Source: Metallyticus violacea (taxonomy: Eukaryota; Arthropoda; Insecta; Mantodea; Metallyticidae). From it: a stretch of 64,000 bases of DNA. The stretch spans positions 236,097,512-236,161,511 of the forward strand of contig CM060846.1 of NCBI GenBank assembly GCA_030762175.1, read 5' to 3'. Positions 1-10,960 of the stretch are shown here, piece after piece (positions within the stretch are counted from its first letter, which is position 1; each line of letters begins with the position of its first letter). Below the pieces are notes generated by a model. That model was not told the DNA's origin. It saw only the letters and a list, made by a program, of their open reading frames with translations, and did no database searches. The translations under genes were made by a program, and so were the position numbers.

Positions 1-430
1 TGTTTTGCATATCTTTTATTATGCTGGTCAGGCCATTTTTCTCAGTCTATGACTTTTCATTCTGAAATTCTTATCAGCCAAGTTCTTTTTGTGTTAGTTT
101 AACTACCAATTAAATAACTGTAAGCAAAAAGTTTGTAACATATATTTTTTTCTCACAGCTATTTCTACATGTAGATAGGTTGTATAGGTTTAAAGTTAAT
201 TTTGGCTAACCTGACATATTTCTATCAAAATTTTAAATCATATTCTTGTGCAGGAGCAAACTACCTGAAACACAGAAGGAATGCGAGACAGCCATATATA
301 CATCATGGAAAAAACCTTGACCAGGAAAAACTTTATGTGAATAGGTAGGAGCATTTTCATTGTAAGCTTAATGTTGATATAGTGTTGATTTGGTGACACA
401 TATACATGCTTAACTTACTTGGTTTTTAAA
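1..430. other. AT-rich stretch, nothing recognised
   Basis: No reading frame, repeat or RNA signal that I can support was seen here. The stretch leads into the Penelope-like pair that begins near 431. Confidence 0.5.
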
Positions 431-472
431 TAGACAGGTTTTGGAAAATTTCACTCCCATCATCAGGAGACA
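431..472 (-). ncRNA. Degenerate hammerhead-ribozyme-like motif (PLE locus A, minus arm)
   Basis: Reading the minus strand, CTGATGA (466-460) is followed by a short potential stem II, then AAAACCTGTC. This matches the hammerhead pattern CUGAUGA...GAAA...GUC with a very short stem III (C-G pair, two-base loop), but the conserved G before AAA is A. Stem I does not pair clearly, so the motif is probably inactive. It is recognised mainly because it sits in the same place, 3' of a PLE GIY-YIG region, as the better motif near 47.0 kb. Confidence 0.45.
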
Positions 473-1235
473 TATTTGGGAGAAGCAACTCTGTAGTCAG
501 TCAATTGAACATATCCAATAGGGTTTCTCAAAATTGGTGATGTAATTTTATTTTTGATGATGAAAATTGTTTTCCCATGTTGTTAGTTCCAAAGGGCTAC
601 AAGTGTATACTAATAATTTTGTTTTACTATCAATTTCATGGTTTATTTTTTACCAAAAGTGAGCTGCAACTGCCAATTTCTCTATCTGGTAGTAACAGAT
701 ATTTCTGAAATGTTCTTTGATATAGGTTTCCAAATTTATTTTCGTTTTTCCAATGTATACCTTATCACAGTCTTTGCAATTGATTTGGTGGATACATGAC
801 TTCCTATCAGAAGCCATAGGTTCATCTAAAGGTATTATTAAAAATGCATAGTATTAAAAATTCATTAAAATCTTCCTGCAAAAATCCTATACCTACTGAT
901 CAGGTATACATTTGAAGATTAAAAAGAAATTTAGAAACATGTACCAAAGAACTTTCAGAAATATCCATCATAACCAGATAGAAAAATCAGCAGTGGCAGC
1001 CTTCTTTTGGCCAGAAAGACACAAAACTGATACAAAAACAAAATTATTGAAACATACTTGCAACACTTTGGAACTAATGATATAGGAAAAATTTTTCAAC
1101 CTTAAAAATAAAAACTGCATCGTGAATTTCAAGACATGTCATTGAATATGTGCAATGAATTTCTTCAATCACGTAGAGTATGCTTCTACCACTTGGTCTT
1201 CTGCTGATGATGGGACTGAATGTTCCCAAAAATAT
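431..1235. mobile_element. Penelope-like element (PLE), inverted pair, locus A
   Basis: Two fragments of the same PLE 3' region lie in opposite orientation. On the minus strand, about 840-730 encodes a GIY-YIG-type segment reading IHQINCKDCDKVYIGKTK, with the CxxC and YIGKTK motifs typical of the PLE endonuclease. On the plus strand, about 935-1150 encodes the part just downstream, with SAVAAFFW-like and WEKFFNLK-like pieces but with stops and frameshifts. Each fragment ends, on its own strand, in a hammerhead-like motif (431-472 minus, 1198-1236 plus). Inverted partial copies are known for Penelope elements. The pair is certainly inactive as protein. Confidence 0.75.
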
Positions 1236-1236
1236 C
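1198..1236 (+). ncRNA. Degenerate hammerhead-ribozyme-like motif (PLE locus A, plus arm)
   Basis: CTGATGA at 1204-1210 is followed by GGGA...TCCC able to form stem II, then an A-run in place of GAAA. It mirrors the motif at 431-472 and lies 3' of the plus-strand PLE fragment. The catalytic core is damaged, so cleavage is not expected. Confidence 0.4.
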
Positions 1237-1479
1237 CTAATTTAAAAACCAAGTAAGTGATGTATAAGAATCAACAAACCAACTCTATATAAACATTATT
1301 TTACTACTTCACTAATAATAGATTCAATAGTATAAGTTCATATTGTATGTTTCCTGTTATACTAATTTTAAATTTGAATTTTAGGTTATCATGAGATGAT
1401 TGACACAAATGATATAAATATGGATAGTATGAACCCAAAATTACCATAAACTTTGACCTTAATGATTTAAATAAAGTTT

Positions 1480-2640
1480 GTTATAATTTCAGTCAGTTTA
1501 TGAAGATGCTCTAGAAATACAAGAAACTAAGTATGACGGATGACAAAATCTAGCTTGGCCAATTTTATCATATGGATTATAACCAGCACACTCATCATCT
1601 AATGGTGAAGGATGTCATGTAATACTCATAAGGCAACTTCTCTATGAAACTGTACTTTTAAATATAATGAAAAGATGCATGCAACCAAAATACAATATAT
1701 CAAACATTATGTACAAGATATAAAATTACTCCAAGATATGTGGGAAAACTACAAGTAAAAGTTAAATATTGTAAACTTCTCGATGATAGCAGAGGAAAGC
1801 ATGAAAACTCTACAAACCAGCTTATAACTGATTTGAAATTTGCTGTAAATAAACATATAATTCAGCTACCAAAGGAAAAAAGCCTTTATTGCAGGCACAG
1901 ATGTGAAAGATGTGAGTCCATATTTACTTGTATAATTAAGTAAAAGATGTACTTATGAAGCTGTAGACAATGGAGTGGTAATATATCCTACATTAATGTA
2001 GGCCATACTTGCTTATAAGCAAACTGTATCAGCTGTTTAAAGAAGATAATCCAGCCTTGAATTTAGTGAATGGGCATAGACTTCTTTACAGGTAGTTCTA
2101 ATTTGTGATTTAGTTTGCCATTCTCAGATTCCTATGACTATTTTCCACAAAATGTATATTTGGTTACATGATTCTGACACTGAAGAAGAAAGAAAAACTC
2201 AGAAATGGGGTACAGTACATCATATGGAAGTTAAGCTGGTTAAAACTAGTTTAGGAAGATACAGACCATAGAAATAAAAAATATATTGAAAAGCAGCAGA
2301 TGATCCATTCGTCATTAATATGCAAATTATTTAAGAGAGCTTTCAACATATAATGGGGGTCAAGAGAGGTGACTTCATGCATATTAAAATACATAAATAC
2401 CTACAAACTCTTGCAATGTAGCATAACAATAAAACTGATAGTGTGGTCAGACAGGTGCATAGGACAAAACAACAGCACTTAATCTAAAGTGTTTTACACC
2501 TGTTGAGTAAACGTTTCTCATCACAGGGCATTGTCTATTAAACTGTGACAGGGATTTTGCTTTTATTGAAAAAATATGAAAATGTACATGATATACAAGT
2601 CTTGTAAATGTGTTTGAATGATTGCAACTGCTTGATCGAG
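1480..2640 (+). pseudogene. Relic of a repeat-family protein (DUF7869-like motif)
   Basis: Translated pieces in shifting frames resemble a protein family that is repeated in arthropod genomes. Near 2515-2585 one frame reads FLITGHCLLNCDRDFAFIEK, the GH...DRDFA.IEK pattern I associate with DUF7869-type proteins, which are often linked to transposons. Other readable pieces are EAVDNGVVIYPTLM near 1957-1998 and KTDSVVRQVH near 2430-2460. Many stops and frameshifts show it is dead. An open stretch at 1740-1943 (67 codons) is only part of it. The family assignment is from memory of motifs and is tentative; the decay is plain. Confidence 0.35.
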
Positions 2641-2720
2641 TAATGCTTTTCTTAAATTAAGTAAAAAATGTGCTTACGAAGCTGTAGACAATGGAGTGGT
2701 AATATATCCTACATTAATGT
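1934..2720 (+). repeat. Direct repeat of about 66 bp, two copies
   Basis: The segment 1934-2002 recurs at 2655-2720 with few mismatches; the shared part runs from AATTAAGTAAAA to CCTACATTAATGT. In the first copy the site continues without interruption (TACATTAATGTAGG). In the second a foldback element interrupts it at that point, so the first copy works as an empty-site reference. Confidence 0.85.
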
Positions 2721-2809
2721 GTCAAGTTGTTAACACTAACTGCACTTACTTTTTTAAAACTTTGGACTAGTTTTAAAAAAGTAAGTGGAGTAAGTGTTAA
2801 CAACTTGAC
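2721..2809. mobile_element. 89-bp foldback MITE with 10-bp target duplication
   Basis: The 40-bp arms 2721-2760 and 2770-2809 are inverted complements with only two mismatches, separated by a 9-base loop (TTTGGACTA). The element is flanked by ACATTAATGT at 2711-2720 and again at 2810-2819. The uninterrupted paralogous site at 1934-2002 has this 10-mer once, so it can be read as a target site duplication. The target CCTACATTAATGTAGG is itself palindromic, which blurs the exact duplication length (8-10 bp). No coding capacity. An 8-10 bp duplication would suit hAT or Mutator-type mobilisation; which one is not known. Confidence 0.8.
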
Positions 2810-2829
2810 ACATTAATGTAGGATAAATG

Positions 2830-3261
2830 CTTTTCTTGTTAATGTGAACCAAGATGATTTGCTCATATTAATATAATTGAATCAGCTATTTGCAAAGCAG
2901 CACCATTTAAACTAACTGTACATACTTAGTTAAAAATATCAGCAGATTCACCTACAGTCTTAAAAATCTTATTTATCTTATTGCCATGGTATCCTAAAAA
3001 CTTGGCCAAAATTACTCTAGGTAGAACCAATGTGATATTTCCTCCAGCTGTTTGTTAAACATTCTGTCACATCTGTATGATAAGGGTTTGAGTATATCAG
3101 TGGTAATTAAAGAGAATATAATTGTTTTGCTACTATATTAGAGAAAGTACAGACATCTCCAGGCACTATTGTTGCTAAGGAATAATGGAGAATTCAACAC
3201 TCAAGCATTTTAATACTTCATATATTTATGCATAAAATTAATGTCTGTTTACCATTTTTTG
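2830..3261. other. AT-rich stretch, nothing recognised
   Basis: Between the MITE and the first SINE no frame or repeat could be supported. It may hold further decayed parts of the 1.5-2.6 kb relic. Confidence 0.4.
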
Positions 3262-3547
3262 CAGTAATGTTCAATACCCGTTTTTACTACTGACATACCA
3301 CAGGTGGTGAACATTGATGATACATGAAATGAAATGGTAAATTGGGAAAGTATATATTTTTTTAAGGAAGGAAGTATCTCAGGCCTAAGTTTAGGATACC
3401 TCCCTGGCATTTACCATTTATGAGGAATAAGGAAAACCTGGAAAAAAACCCCAGTCAGGGAGGACGGTCCTGCTGGGATTAGAACCCCAGATCTCCGGCT
3501 CATAGTCTGCATCTTAATGACCTTGGCCACCCGTGGTGGGGTTTACC
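3262..3547 (-). mobile_element. tRNA-derived SINE, family A, copy 1
   Basis: Read on the minus strand, the head (3545 downward) looks like a tRNA of the Leu/Ser type: GGTGGCCAAGGTCATTAAGA holds an A-box, and GGTTCTAATCC a B-box. The body then matches 17868-18050 closely, through the CTCATAAATGG and CCTAAACTTA blocks. The 3' tail (about 3310-3262) carries the CCACCTGTGGTA...CAGTAGTAAAAACGGG segment also seen at 9.8, 18.1, 58.9 and 59.5 kb. Two full copies plus three tails make the family secure. It is transcribed by Pol III if intact and would borrow a LINE reverse transcriptase. Confidence 0.8.
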
Positions 3548-4439
3548 ATTGCATTAACATAGTCTATCAAATAAGTCATAACCTTCATAGCATTCCAAAA
3601 ACTTATTGGAGGTTATGTCTAATTCCTTGTTCCAAATCAAAGAGAATTGCACTGGAAATCATTTCTCAGTTGCACAACTAATTTCACCACTTTGCCTTCC
3701 TGTTTAGAGGTAAGAGCAGAGTGCAAGCAATGGTGTATTGAGTTGCAAGAAAGATGTCCCGTGATACAGTACATGTGCAATACTAAAGAAAGAGAGAAGG
3801 AATGAATACCAGCCCTTGTCACCAGATGGCCTTCTGCATGAAGACAAAAAATGCTTATATTGCAATAATAGAAAATGTTATTACTAAAGGAATTGTTTTC
3901 ATTGTCAGTTTATAGAGTGTAGCTAAACAAGCAGCAAGAATTCAGTAGACAGTTTATGGAAAATTTTTTCTTCACTGACATTAGAAACTGTGCAAGTGAA
4001 AGAACAAGGAGGCCTCATCTTATTCAAAATATACACTTTCAAAAAAATGTGATGAAACTGTTGCAAGAATGTTTAATGTCCAAATTTACAATAAAATGAT
4101 TGAATTTGTTGGTTTGATGTTTATTATAAATTTTTCTGCTTTACCCACTTGTTTAGAGTTGGGTATGCTGAAGCTGTTATGACCAAAACAGGGTTGAATT
4201 AGTGTCTCAGAGAATTAAAAGTAATGAAATTTCTAGAAGTCATTTATGCTCACACCTAGAATTCTATCTTTTGGGCACTCTAGACATTAGATTGCATTTA
4301 AGCAGGGTGTTTAATTAATCTTACAACAGAAAAATTATCAGGTGTGAAAAAATTCATTGCGATTATTGAAAATTGAATATCTGAACCTTACAGCTGCTTT
4401 CAAACATGTGCTTCAATGACACAATGAAAGCAATGACTG
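3548..4439. other. Possible upstream part of hAT relic
   Basis: Scattered short frames only. Position suggests the N-terminal part of the hAT transposase relic that is recognisable further downstream, but no motif could be confirmed. Confidence 0.3.
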
Positions 4440-5995
4440 ATTATATGTGGATAATTTCAGGGAACTTGCCAGTATAAGTGCTGAATTTGACAATGTCCTT
4501 AAACATTATCATGCCAATCTAATTGTATTTAAGGGAATTTTTCAGCAAGTTCAGAATTATCAACTAGGTTGCATGTTAGAAGTACATTATCACAGAGAAA
4601 AAAAAATGAAATGTCTAATGGTAAATTTGCATTGGTAAGTGTAGATGAGAATAAGGATGTGGAAGCAGTACCACACTTTAAAATTATAATTTTTTTTGTT
4701 ACCATTCCTATATTTTACCTTATGGTAATGTGAATTGGAAGATTGTAGGTATTTCATAAACCACCTGGCCATGATGCCAAATTAGCAAGTCTGTTTGCAC
4801 AAATTGTATTAAATATTGCCTATCCTGATGGTCATTTAACAAAGTTATGATGATACCAATGTAACGAAAAGACATAGACCAAGTTCTCCTTAAAGAACAA
4901 TTACAATGTGCTCATTATGTGCATGTTTTAAATTTTATCTTTTCATAAGCACTCTATCATAATACATGTTGTAGATTACCCTTTTTGGAACTCAATGAAA
5001 CTCCTATTTTCTTGGCCAGTTATTCCGAAAGAACAGAAATGTTGAATGAAATAGTACACAGAAAGATTCCTTGCCCCTATATCACAAGGTGGGATTTAAA
5101 ACTTAGAAATGTGAGAGTTGTATATGAAAATTTAGACAGTTTAATTACATGCTTTAACAGGATAGAGAACCACCATGAGTGAGTAGCTCAACTGACCATC
5201 TAGAGGCTTATGTCTGAAATTAGAACAGGTAACATTTGAATTTTTACTTTCAATATTTTAAAACATCATGCTACATCTAGATATCTTCCACACAACCAGC
5301 TATAGAAATGTAATGCAGATCACCTAATGCTTAAAAATATATTGCAAACTTTGAAAATATAATACAGATGATTAGGGATACTAAAAATTCATTATCTGGG
5401 AAGAACTTGGAGAAAAGCTTCTGCAACACAAATGATGTAGAATTGCAGATTTTACACAGATTCTTTCATTATAATTTCTGCCAAAGAAGTTTATAATATA
5501 ATTATTATCCAAACAAATGAGCATGCAATTCAGAGGTCACTTTCAAGAAGCAAATGTAATTATTGCCAAACATATTGAAGTCTGTGAGAAGAGATTTTTT
5601 CATACCCATCTAAACTGTGCTATAGAAGCATATATGTTTTTGAATTAATATAGACTGAAAACAGAACTTCTGTATATGAAAGAAAATGTTCAATGTGAAA
5701 TGAGAGCTGTGTCTTTACTTTAGTTCATGATTGAACCTAATCTTCAAATGACATTCAGGAATAGTAAGCTATTTAAAGTCACAACTAGGCTAATAATAAC
5801 TTCAGAAACAGAAAACGTTTCTCTACTCATAAGAAAAATTTTTCTCTGTAGTCCCATGCCAAAGAATAGATTAACTGCATTAGCTATGCTGTTCACAGAA
5901 AGGAACTTCATCAATAATATGGCATACTTTAATTAGGCTGTCATTAATAAGTTAGCCACTCTGAAAGAGAGAAGATGGGTTTTACATACAAACAT
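4440..5995 (+). pseudogene. hAT transposase relic (ZMYM1/DUF4371-like)
   Basis: Several open fragments follow one another in the order of a hAT-class transposase. At 4985-5182 the sequence reads HRKIPCPYITRWDLKLRNV and then NLDSLITCFNRIE, the family's TRW(N/D) block followed by a 'L..CF..I' helix. At 5650-5700 RLKTELLYM appears. At 5727-5936 the C-terminal dimerisation region includes NRLTALAMLFTERNF, which corresponds to the hATC 'RLNALA.L' helix. The frame ends soon after with KLATLKERRW. Stops and frameshifts interrupt it, and the usual dimerisation core is altered (SETENVSLL), so it is inactive. It belongs to the cellular-looking ZMYM1-like branch of hAT. No terminal repeats were found. 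Confidence 0.65.
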
Positions 5996-6400
5996 TTTAA
6001 TTACATGAGTTTACCATTTTAGTTTGTCTAATGAACATGTAATTTGTAACAGATGCTAAAATGGTAGAAAGTAGCTTGTGTTGTGTGAACCCAACTGAAA
6101 ATTTCATTAACTGCCTTGGGATGCTTGAAACAGAATAGGAATGTCTGTGCAGAAACTGATTATGTAACATAATCACTGTCTTCCATTTCATTTGGTACTG
6201 TTTGGTTTTGTTAATTATAGCTGTTGTTATGTATTGTTTAATAAGCTGAAAAATGGTCTAAAGTTTCTAACGCACAATATAAGCAATGTTGGGTGTTTTT
6301 ATTTATTTATCTATACTGTTATAGAAATAATATATATTGCAAAGAAAAAATTTAAAATGATTAAAATAAAATGTGCATTTTTATTTCATGACCATGGCAC
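5996..6400. other. Low-complexity AT-rich DNA with a diverged direct repeat
   Basis: The block at about 6197-6330 (TTTGGTTTTGTTAATTATAG... through TTTAATAAGCTGAAA) recurs at 6735-6850. A nearby phrase, AGCAACACTTTCTGT, occurs at 6705 and 7033. The short frames at 6192-6410 and 6662-6928 share these repeats and are not considered genes. Confidence 0.45.
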
Positions 6401-6404
6401 CAAG

Positions 6405-6615
6405 ACCTGAAGATTTGTTATCCCAAATGAGGAATGGCAGATGATAATTGGCCAAATGAGTTCTGGGGACTTTAGGACACAAGTATCCCAGATTTACAGA
6501 ACATAGGATAAACCACTGAAAAAATATTAGTTGAGAAGCCTACCAAATCAGGTATTGAGCCCAGGATCGCCAAGTTGAAAGCACAAATTCTACCATTAGA
6601 CTATAGAAATTGTCA
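6405..6615 (-). repeat. tRNA-derived SINE-like fragment
   Basis: On the minus strand about 6612-6535 reads like a tRNA head: TAGTCTAATGGTAGAATTTG matches an A-box and GGGCTCAATACC a B-box. The downstream body (to about 6405) is moderately GC-rich and not coding. It differs from families A and B. Only one copy was seen, so its limits are uncertain. Confidence 0.5.
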
Positions 6616-6929
6616 AATAAAATGCCAGCAAAAAGGATTTACCCCCTAAACATTTTACTTTTTGCATGGTACAACCTCTTTGCTCATGGTGTTCAAATAT
6701 AGGAAAGCAACACTTTCTGTCATGTTATTTGCCTGCTTGGTTTTGTTTATTACAGTTTCTTTATTGTTTAATAAGCTGAAAGATACTGCAAAATTATCAA
6801 CATCTTCTAATCATAAGATAAATAATATTAAAGTTTATGTATTGAAAACTACAATATTTTATTTAATCACTTTTAAAATATATAATCTTTGGGTTTATTT
6901 TAATTACTGTATACTGCTCCAGAAGTAAA

Positions 6930-8480
6930 GAAATAAAGAGAAAACCATAACTAACTACCCTAACTTACTAACATATTATTATTTTCTCCTTTTACTAAAA
7001 CTTGTTTTTTTTGGTCTGTATTTAACTACAGGAGAGCAACACTTTCTGTGATGCTGTCTGGCTGATTGCATTCTAGTGCAGTCTAATTTTATTTATTTTT
7101 GTGCATTTACCTACATTTTCTTCAAAACTTACTCTATTAAGGAAATAGCAATGGGTCTACCTCTATTACAAAAATTACCAATTGGTAGTTCACAATTAAA
7201 TGGCAAATGCTTGTTTCTTTTAATTCTATACTGAATTTTTGCAAATCTTGTAGAAAAAAGACTGAATTTCAAAAGTTGAAAGATTGAAATTATTATTTTT
7301 TCATATATCAATTGATTGATTGATTGATTTTTTTTTACTTGCAATTGGAATTGTTCCTCAGCAATACACATACTTCTTCAGTAAGGTATCAATCTAAAAG
7401 AGCTCCCTCGAACACTATGGCCCAAAACAGCTAAGCTTGACATCTCAGTTAAAGGAAGATATGTGTTTTGGGGCCATATAACTGAAACTCCTATAATTAT
7501 TGCAGTTGTTTCCTGAGTTTTTATTACATATGATTTTGGAGATAACATGTTTAATTCAGTTGATTCTTTAGTACACCTTACAGGTATTATTGCATGTTTA
7601 ATAAGTAAAACTATATGAAGCATAATTTACAAAGATAGGGATAAATGTAAATAAAAACACTGATTTTAAGTAGTGATCTTTCTAATTATATTATAAGTAT
7701 TTTTGTCTGTAAAACCTGAAAACAAAAATTTTAGCACATTTTTTTACTATTAATACCCATTATATATTGTTCTTCAAATGCTTAGGTGTACTTTTTGAAA
7801 TGGTATATATGAATAAAATTTTTCCAATATCTTTTTAAGTTGAATTCAAACTTATGTATCATGTTGTGTAAGCATTCATGTTGCACCAGTCACATTTTAT
7901 GGAGTATTTTTCTTCAAATCGCTAATGCGCAACACTTTAGTGTTTTGAATTTGATGGACCCTACTAACAAAGTCCATCTGGAGAGAACAAAAACTAAATA
8001 CATAACTATCTATATTTCTGATAACTTTAGTTTCAGAATGGAAAAATAAATGAATGCAACTTAACCCCGTTGAGAAGAAATTTCGCTACAAGTAACAAGA
8101 TATCATTGAGTGGTGAACATGAGATTTTCTTACTCCTTTATATACTGCACTCAACAGGATAAATGAAACTTCTTTCACTTGCAACTGCATTTTCTGTTAA
8201 CCTTTGACAAAATTCCGTACTTATATTGTGCAGTTCAACCTCCAAACAAATTTGCATTCACTTTCCAATGTTCTTGCTTGTGAAAGTATTTTTGTAACAA
8301 AATTCCGGATGTTAAAATATAAAAGATGTTGAAAATATTGCTGTTGCTACCAGATCATTCTGACACAAAAGCAGTACTTTTTCATTCTGTTTCTAATAAG
8401 CACCTTTGCAGTGGAAAGTATAATAATCTGTAAAATTAAGACTTTGTTTTTTATATATAGAAAGATTAATTTTTTCTTTA
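6930..8480. other. AT-rich stretch with no supported gene
   Basis: Only short frames without recognisable motifs. A small (TTGA)n run lies at 7312-7330. The last few hundred bases may already belong to the Polinton. Confidence 0.4.
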
Positions 8481-8559
8481 CTCCATTATACAATGAATTA
8501 TATTGCCACACTAAACGAGGTGAGAAGAGCATTAGGCTAGGTTTAACACACGTGGTCAT

Positions 8560-10960
8560 TATTATTACATTCAAACTTATTCTTCTCCTTGAAATGAAAA
8601 CCTCGTCCTTATGCAACAGCTATTGGAAGGCATAAGAACAGAATATATGGTCGATCTTATTATTACAAAATCCATCAACACATAGAGCCAAGGAATAGGG
8701 CTTAGTTCTCGTCTCAGAGATAAAATATCCATGGACATTTTAATGTCTGTTTTTGAGAAGGTGTATTAGTCTAAAGCTAACTTTAAAACAATAGGTATGC
8801 TGTCAGTAAAGGTTGACCATATTGAAATATATCCAGAAAACAGAGAGATTAAAACAAAAGGCCAAATTTTATATTTAAAAAGAATTATTGCTAAAGTAAC
8901 TTCCAAAACGAACTGTTTAACTCATGTTCTGGTGACTGCCCTAGCGCACTTCTTAAAATACCTGGACTATACCTTCTACAGAAACAGTATGAAAATTTAT
9001 TCTAAAGTTGATTAGCTTCTAAGATCTGACTACTGGAGGAGGAATTATAGAATTGCATAAGTTTCAGGACTATTTTTACATTTATAGCAGTAGTTTATTC
9101 CGGACTGTATTGTAAAATCGTTATCTTTATGGCAATATTAATTCAAAAAAACGATTGAACCATCTGTATGATTGTTCAAAAACATTATGATGTAATTGTA
9201 AATCTAACTCATGCCATGCCTACTCACTATGCTTTTCAAGGGTGCAACAAAGGAATGACAGAATGGAGCCTACATACATATATGTGATTTTTACATATTC
9301 CAGATGTTTTATAGTGCTTCCATGTTCCTTTGAAGGTATATACTCTACAATGACTGGAACAGATATTTTAGAAGTAAAACCTACATTCATAATAGTAAGC
9401 AGAATAGAGTGAGTGGAAGAATACCTTGCAAATGGAAGCAGCCCTCTCCCAATTGCAAAGTACAATTAAATTTTAGCCATCAATGTCACATGTTATTTTG
9501 CAAAAATTGCAACAGAAACGAGATGTTTGGGCACTTAAGATATATTCCTACGCTTAATATCCAAAATGTTCTTCTAAGAAGGTTCTTTATGAAATTGAAT
9601 GCACCCAGTTCATGCGAATCGGCATTTCTTCCACTTTTATTCGTAGTTTTGATTTTTGCGCGAGAAAAATATAGACAAGAATGTCGACTGTTTTCAGTGC
9701 GGTAAACGTAGACATTCGTTTTGCTGAGATGATTGTATTTGGCTGTTTGTTAAACATTTACAAAGAGACAGATCATTTCGCAACAAAGTGACTGTAATAA
9801 TGGTAGGGATATTTTTTTTAATGATGTTTAACCCCGATTTTACTACTGAGGCACCACAGGCAGTGTAGGGATTATGATCTTATGTTTATTCTGGATTATG
9901 TCATACGACAAGAGTGGATGCCGATTTTTGTGATGCACGGTGCCAAAATATTGTGTACGAAAATGGAGCATATAATATTTCTGGATAGTATAAATGTTTA
10001 GCTATGAAACTGAGGAGCTTACCAAAAGCTTTTGGAATAAATTCTCTTAAAAAAATCCTCATTTTATAACATTCCGGAAAACTTAAACTTTGTGTATTCA
10101 CAGCCACAACCAGTCTATTAATGCATGCATCAAATAACAGTACATGAACGGAAAGAATTTTTGACCGGTATCAAAAAGGAATGGATGGCGTTTTTAATAA
10201 TAGAAAGGAATTTGAAATGTATTATCTGGTAGATGTTGTGGTAATGAGAGAAGCGAGCTGTGTTTAGAAATACTTTCTTAAGCATTGGGAGAAATCACGT
10301 ATTTCAAGAATCTATCACAATTGATTCTGCTTGCAACAAGGTATTTAGAAAGAAATTCTTAAAATCCAAAGCCAAAGGTCCCATTTTGCGTGGGGGCAAT
10401 AGAAAAGCAGATAGACAATCGCGAAAAGCTCCTATGTGGCTGATGTATGAAGAAATTAACAGGAGCATTTGCTACAGGCATGCGGGCAACTGTGGAGTAT
10501 CGACTGCCCAAGTTACCAACAGTTAAACTTTACGGATTTTGCCAAGGGACGAAAGAAGTGTTTTGCTTCTAGGATGCTATTGCCACGGGCACCATTGCCT
10601 AGATAACAGAGACGTTCCCGTCATGAAAAGTACAATCGAGATGCTCGCACATAGATACGAACAAATCATAGCTTGTTTAGACAAAATTGTGGGGGAGTAT
10701 ACGTGTCATGCGAATTGGGAATGTGATTTGAAGAAATGTTGAAAAGCCACCCTACTCTGAATAATGATCTCGTTGAGAAAGGTGTACCTCTTGTCCTCAG
10801 TGATTACCTTTATGGAGTGAGAATGGAAGCAATGAGAACTTATTGCAAAACTGATGATACAGGTGTTAAATATTACATATCTGTGTATACGTATATTTGC
10901 AAATATTTCAAGTTCCCTCTAGAACATCCTTAAATTTACTGCTCCAATATCGCAGTGATG
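8560..10960 (+). pseudogene. Polinton DNA polymerase B, N-terminal two-thirds, broken
   Basis: Consecutive fragments match the layout of the protein-primed PolB of Polintons. The N-terminal region includes KVDHIEIYPEN (8797 on) and a Cys/His-rich segment (CKWKQPSPNC, CHMLFCKNCN at 9425-9515). Exonuclease-domain pieces are DLMFILDYV (about 9870-9897), LDSINV and PKAFG. Then come SACNKVFRKKFL and the RKADRQSRKA block (10330-10430), HANWECDL (10703-10726) and LYGVRMEAMRTYCK. At 10865-10930 the polymerase motif A region reads VYTYICKYFKFPLEHP, so the normal Ser-Leu-Tyr-Pro core is altered and the catalytic Asp is lost. The region with the later palm motifs, including the DTD motif, is absent. It is not a functional enzyme. 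Confidence 0.8.
9812..9870 (-). repeat. SINE family A tail inside the polymerase gene
   Basis: GTTTAACCCCGATTTTACT and the following CTGAGGCACCACAGGCAGTG match, on the minus strand, the 3' tail of SINE family A (compare 18088-18146 and 3262-3310). It sits directly upstream of the DLMFILDYV exonuclease piece, where the first exonuclease motif would be expected, so it interrupts that domain. Confidence 0.7.

Noticed and set aside
6192..6928. Two hydrophobic plus-strand frames as small membrane proteins
   Set aside because: They lie on a diverged direct repeat of AT-rich DNA, with no support from codon bias or motifs.
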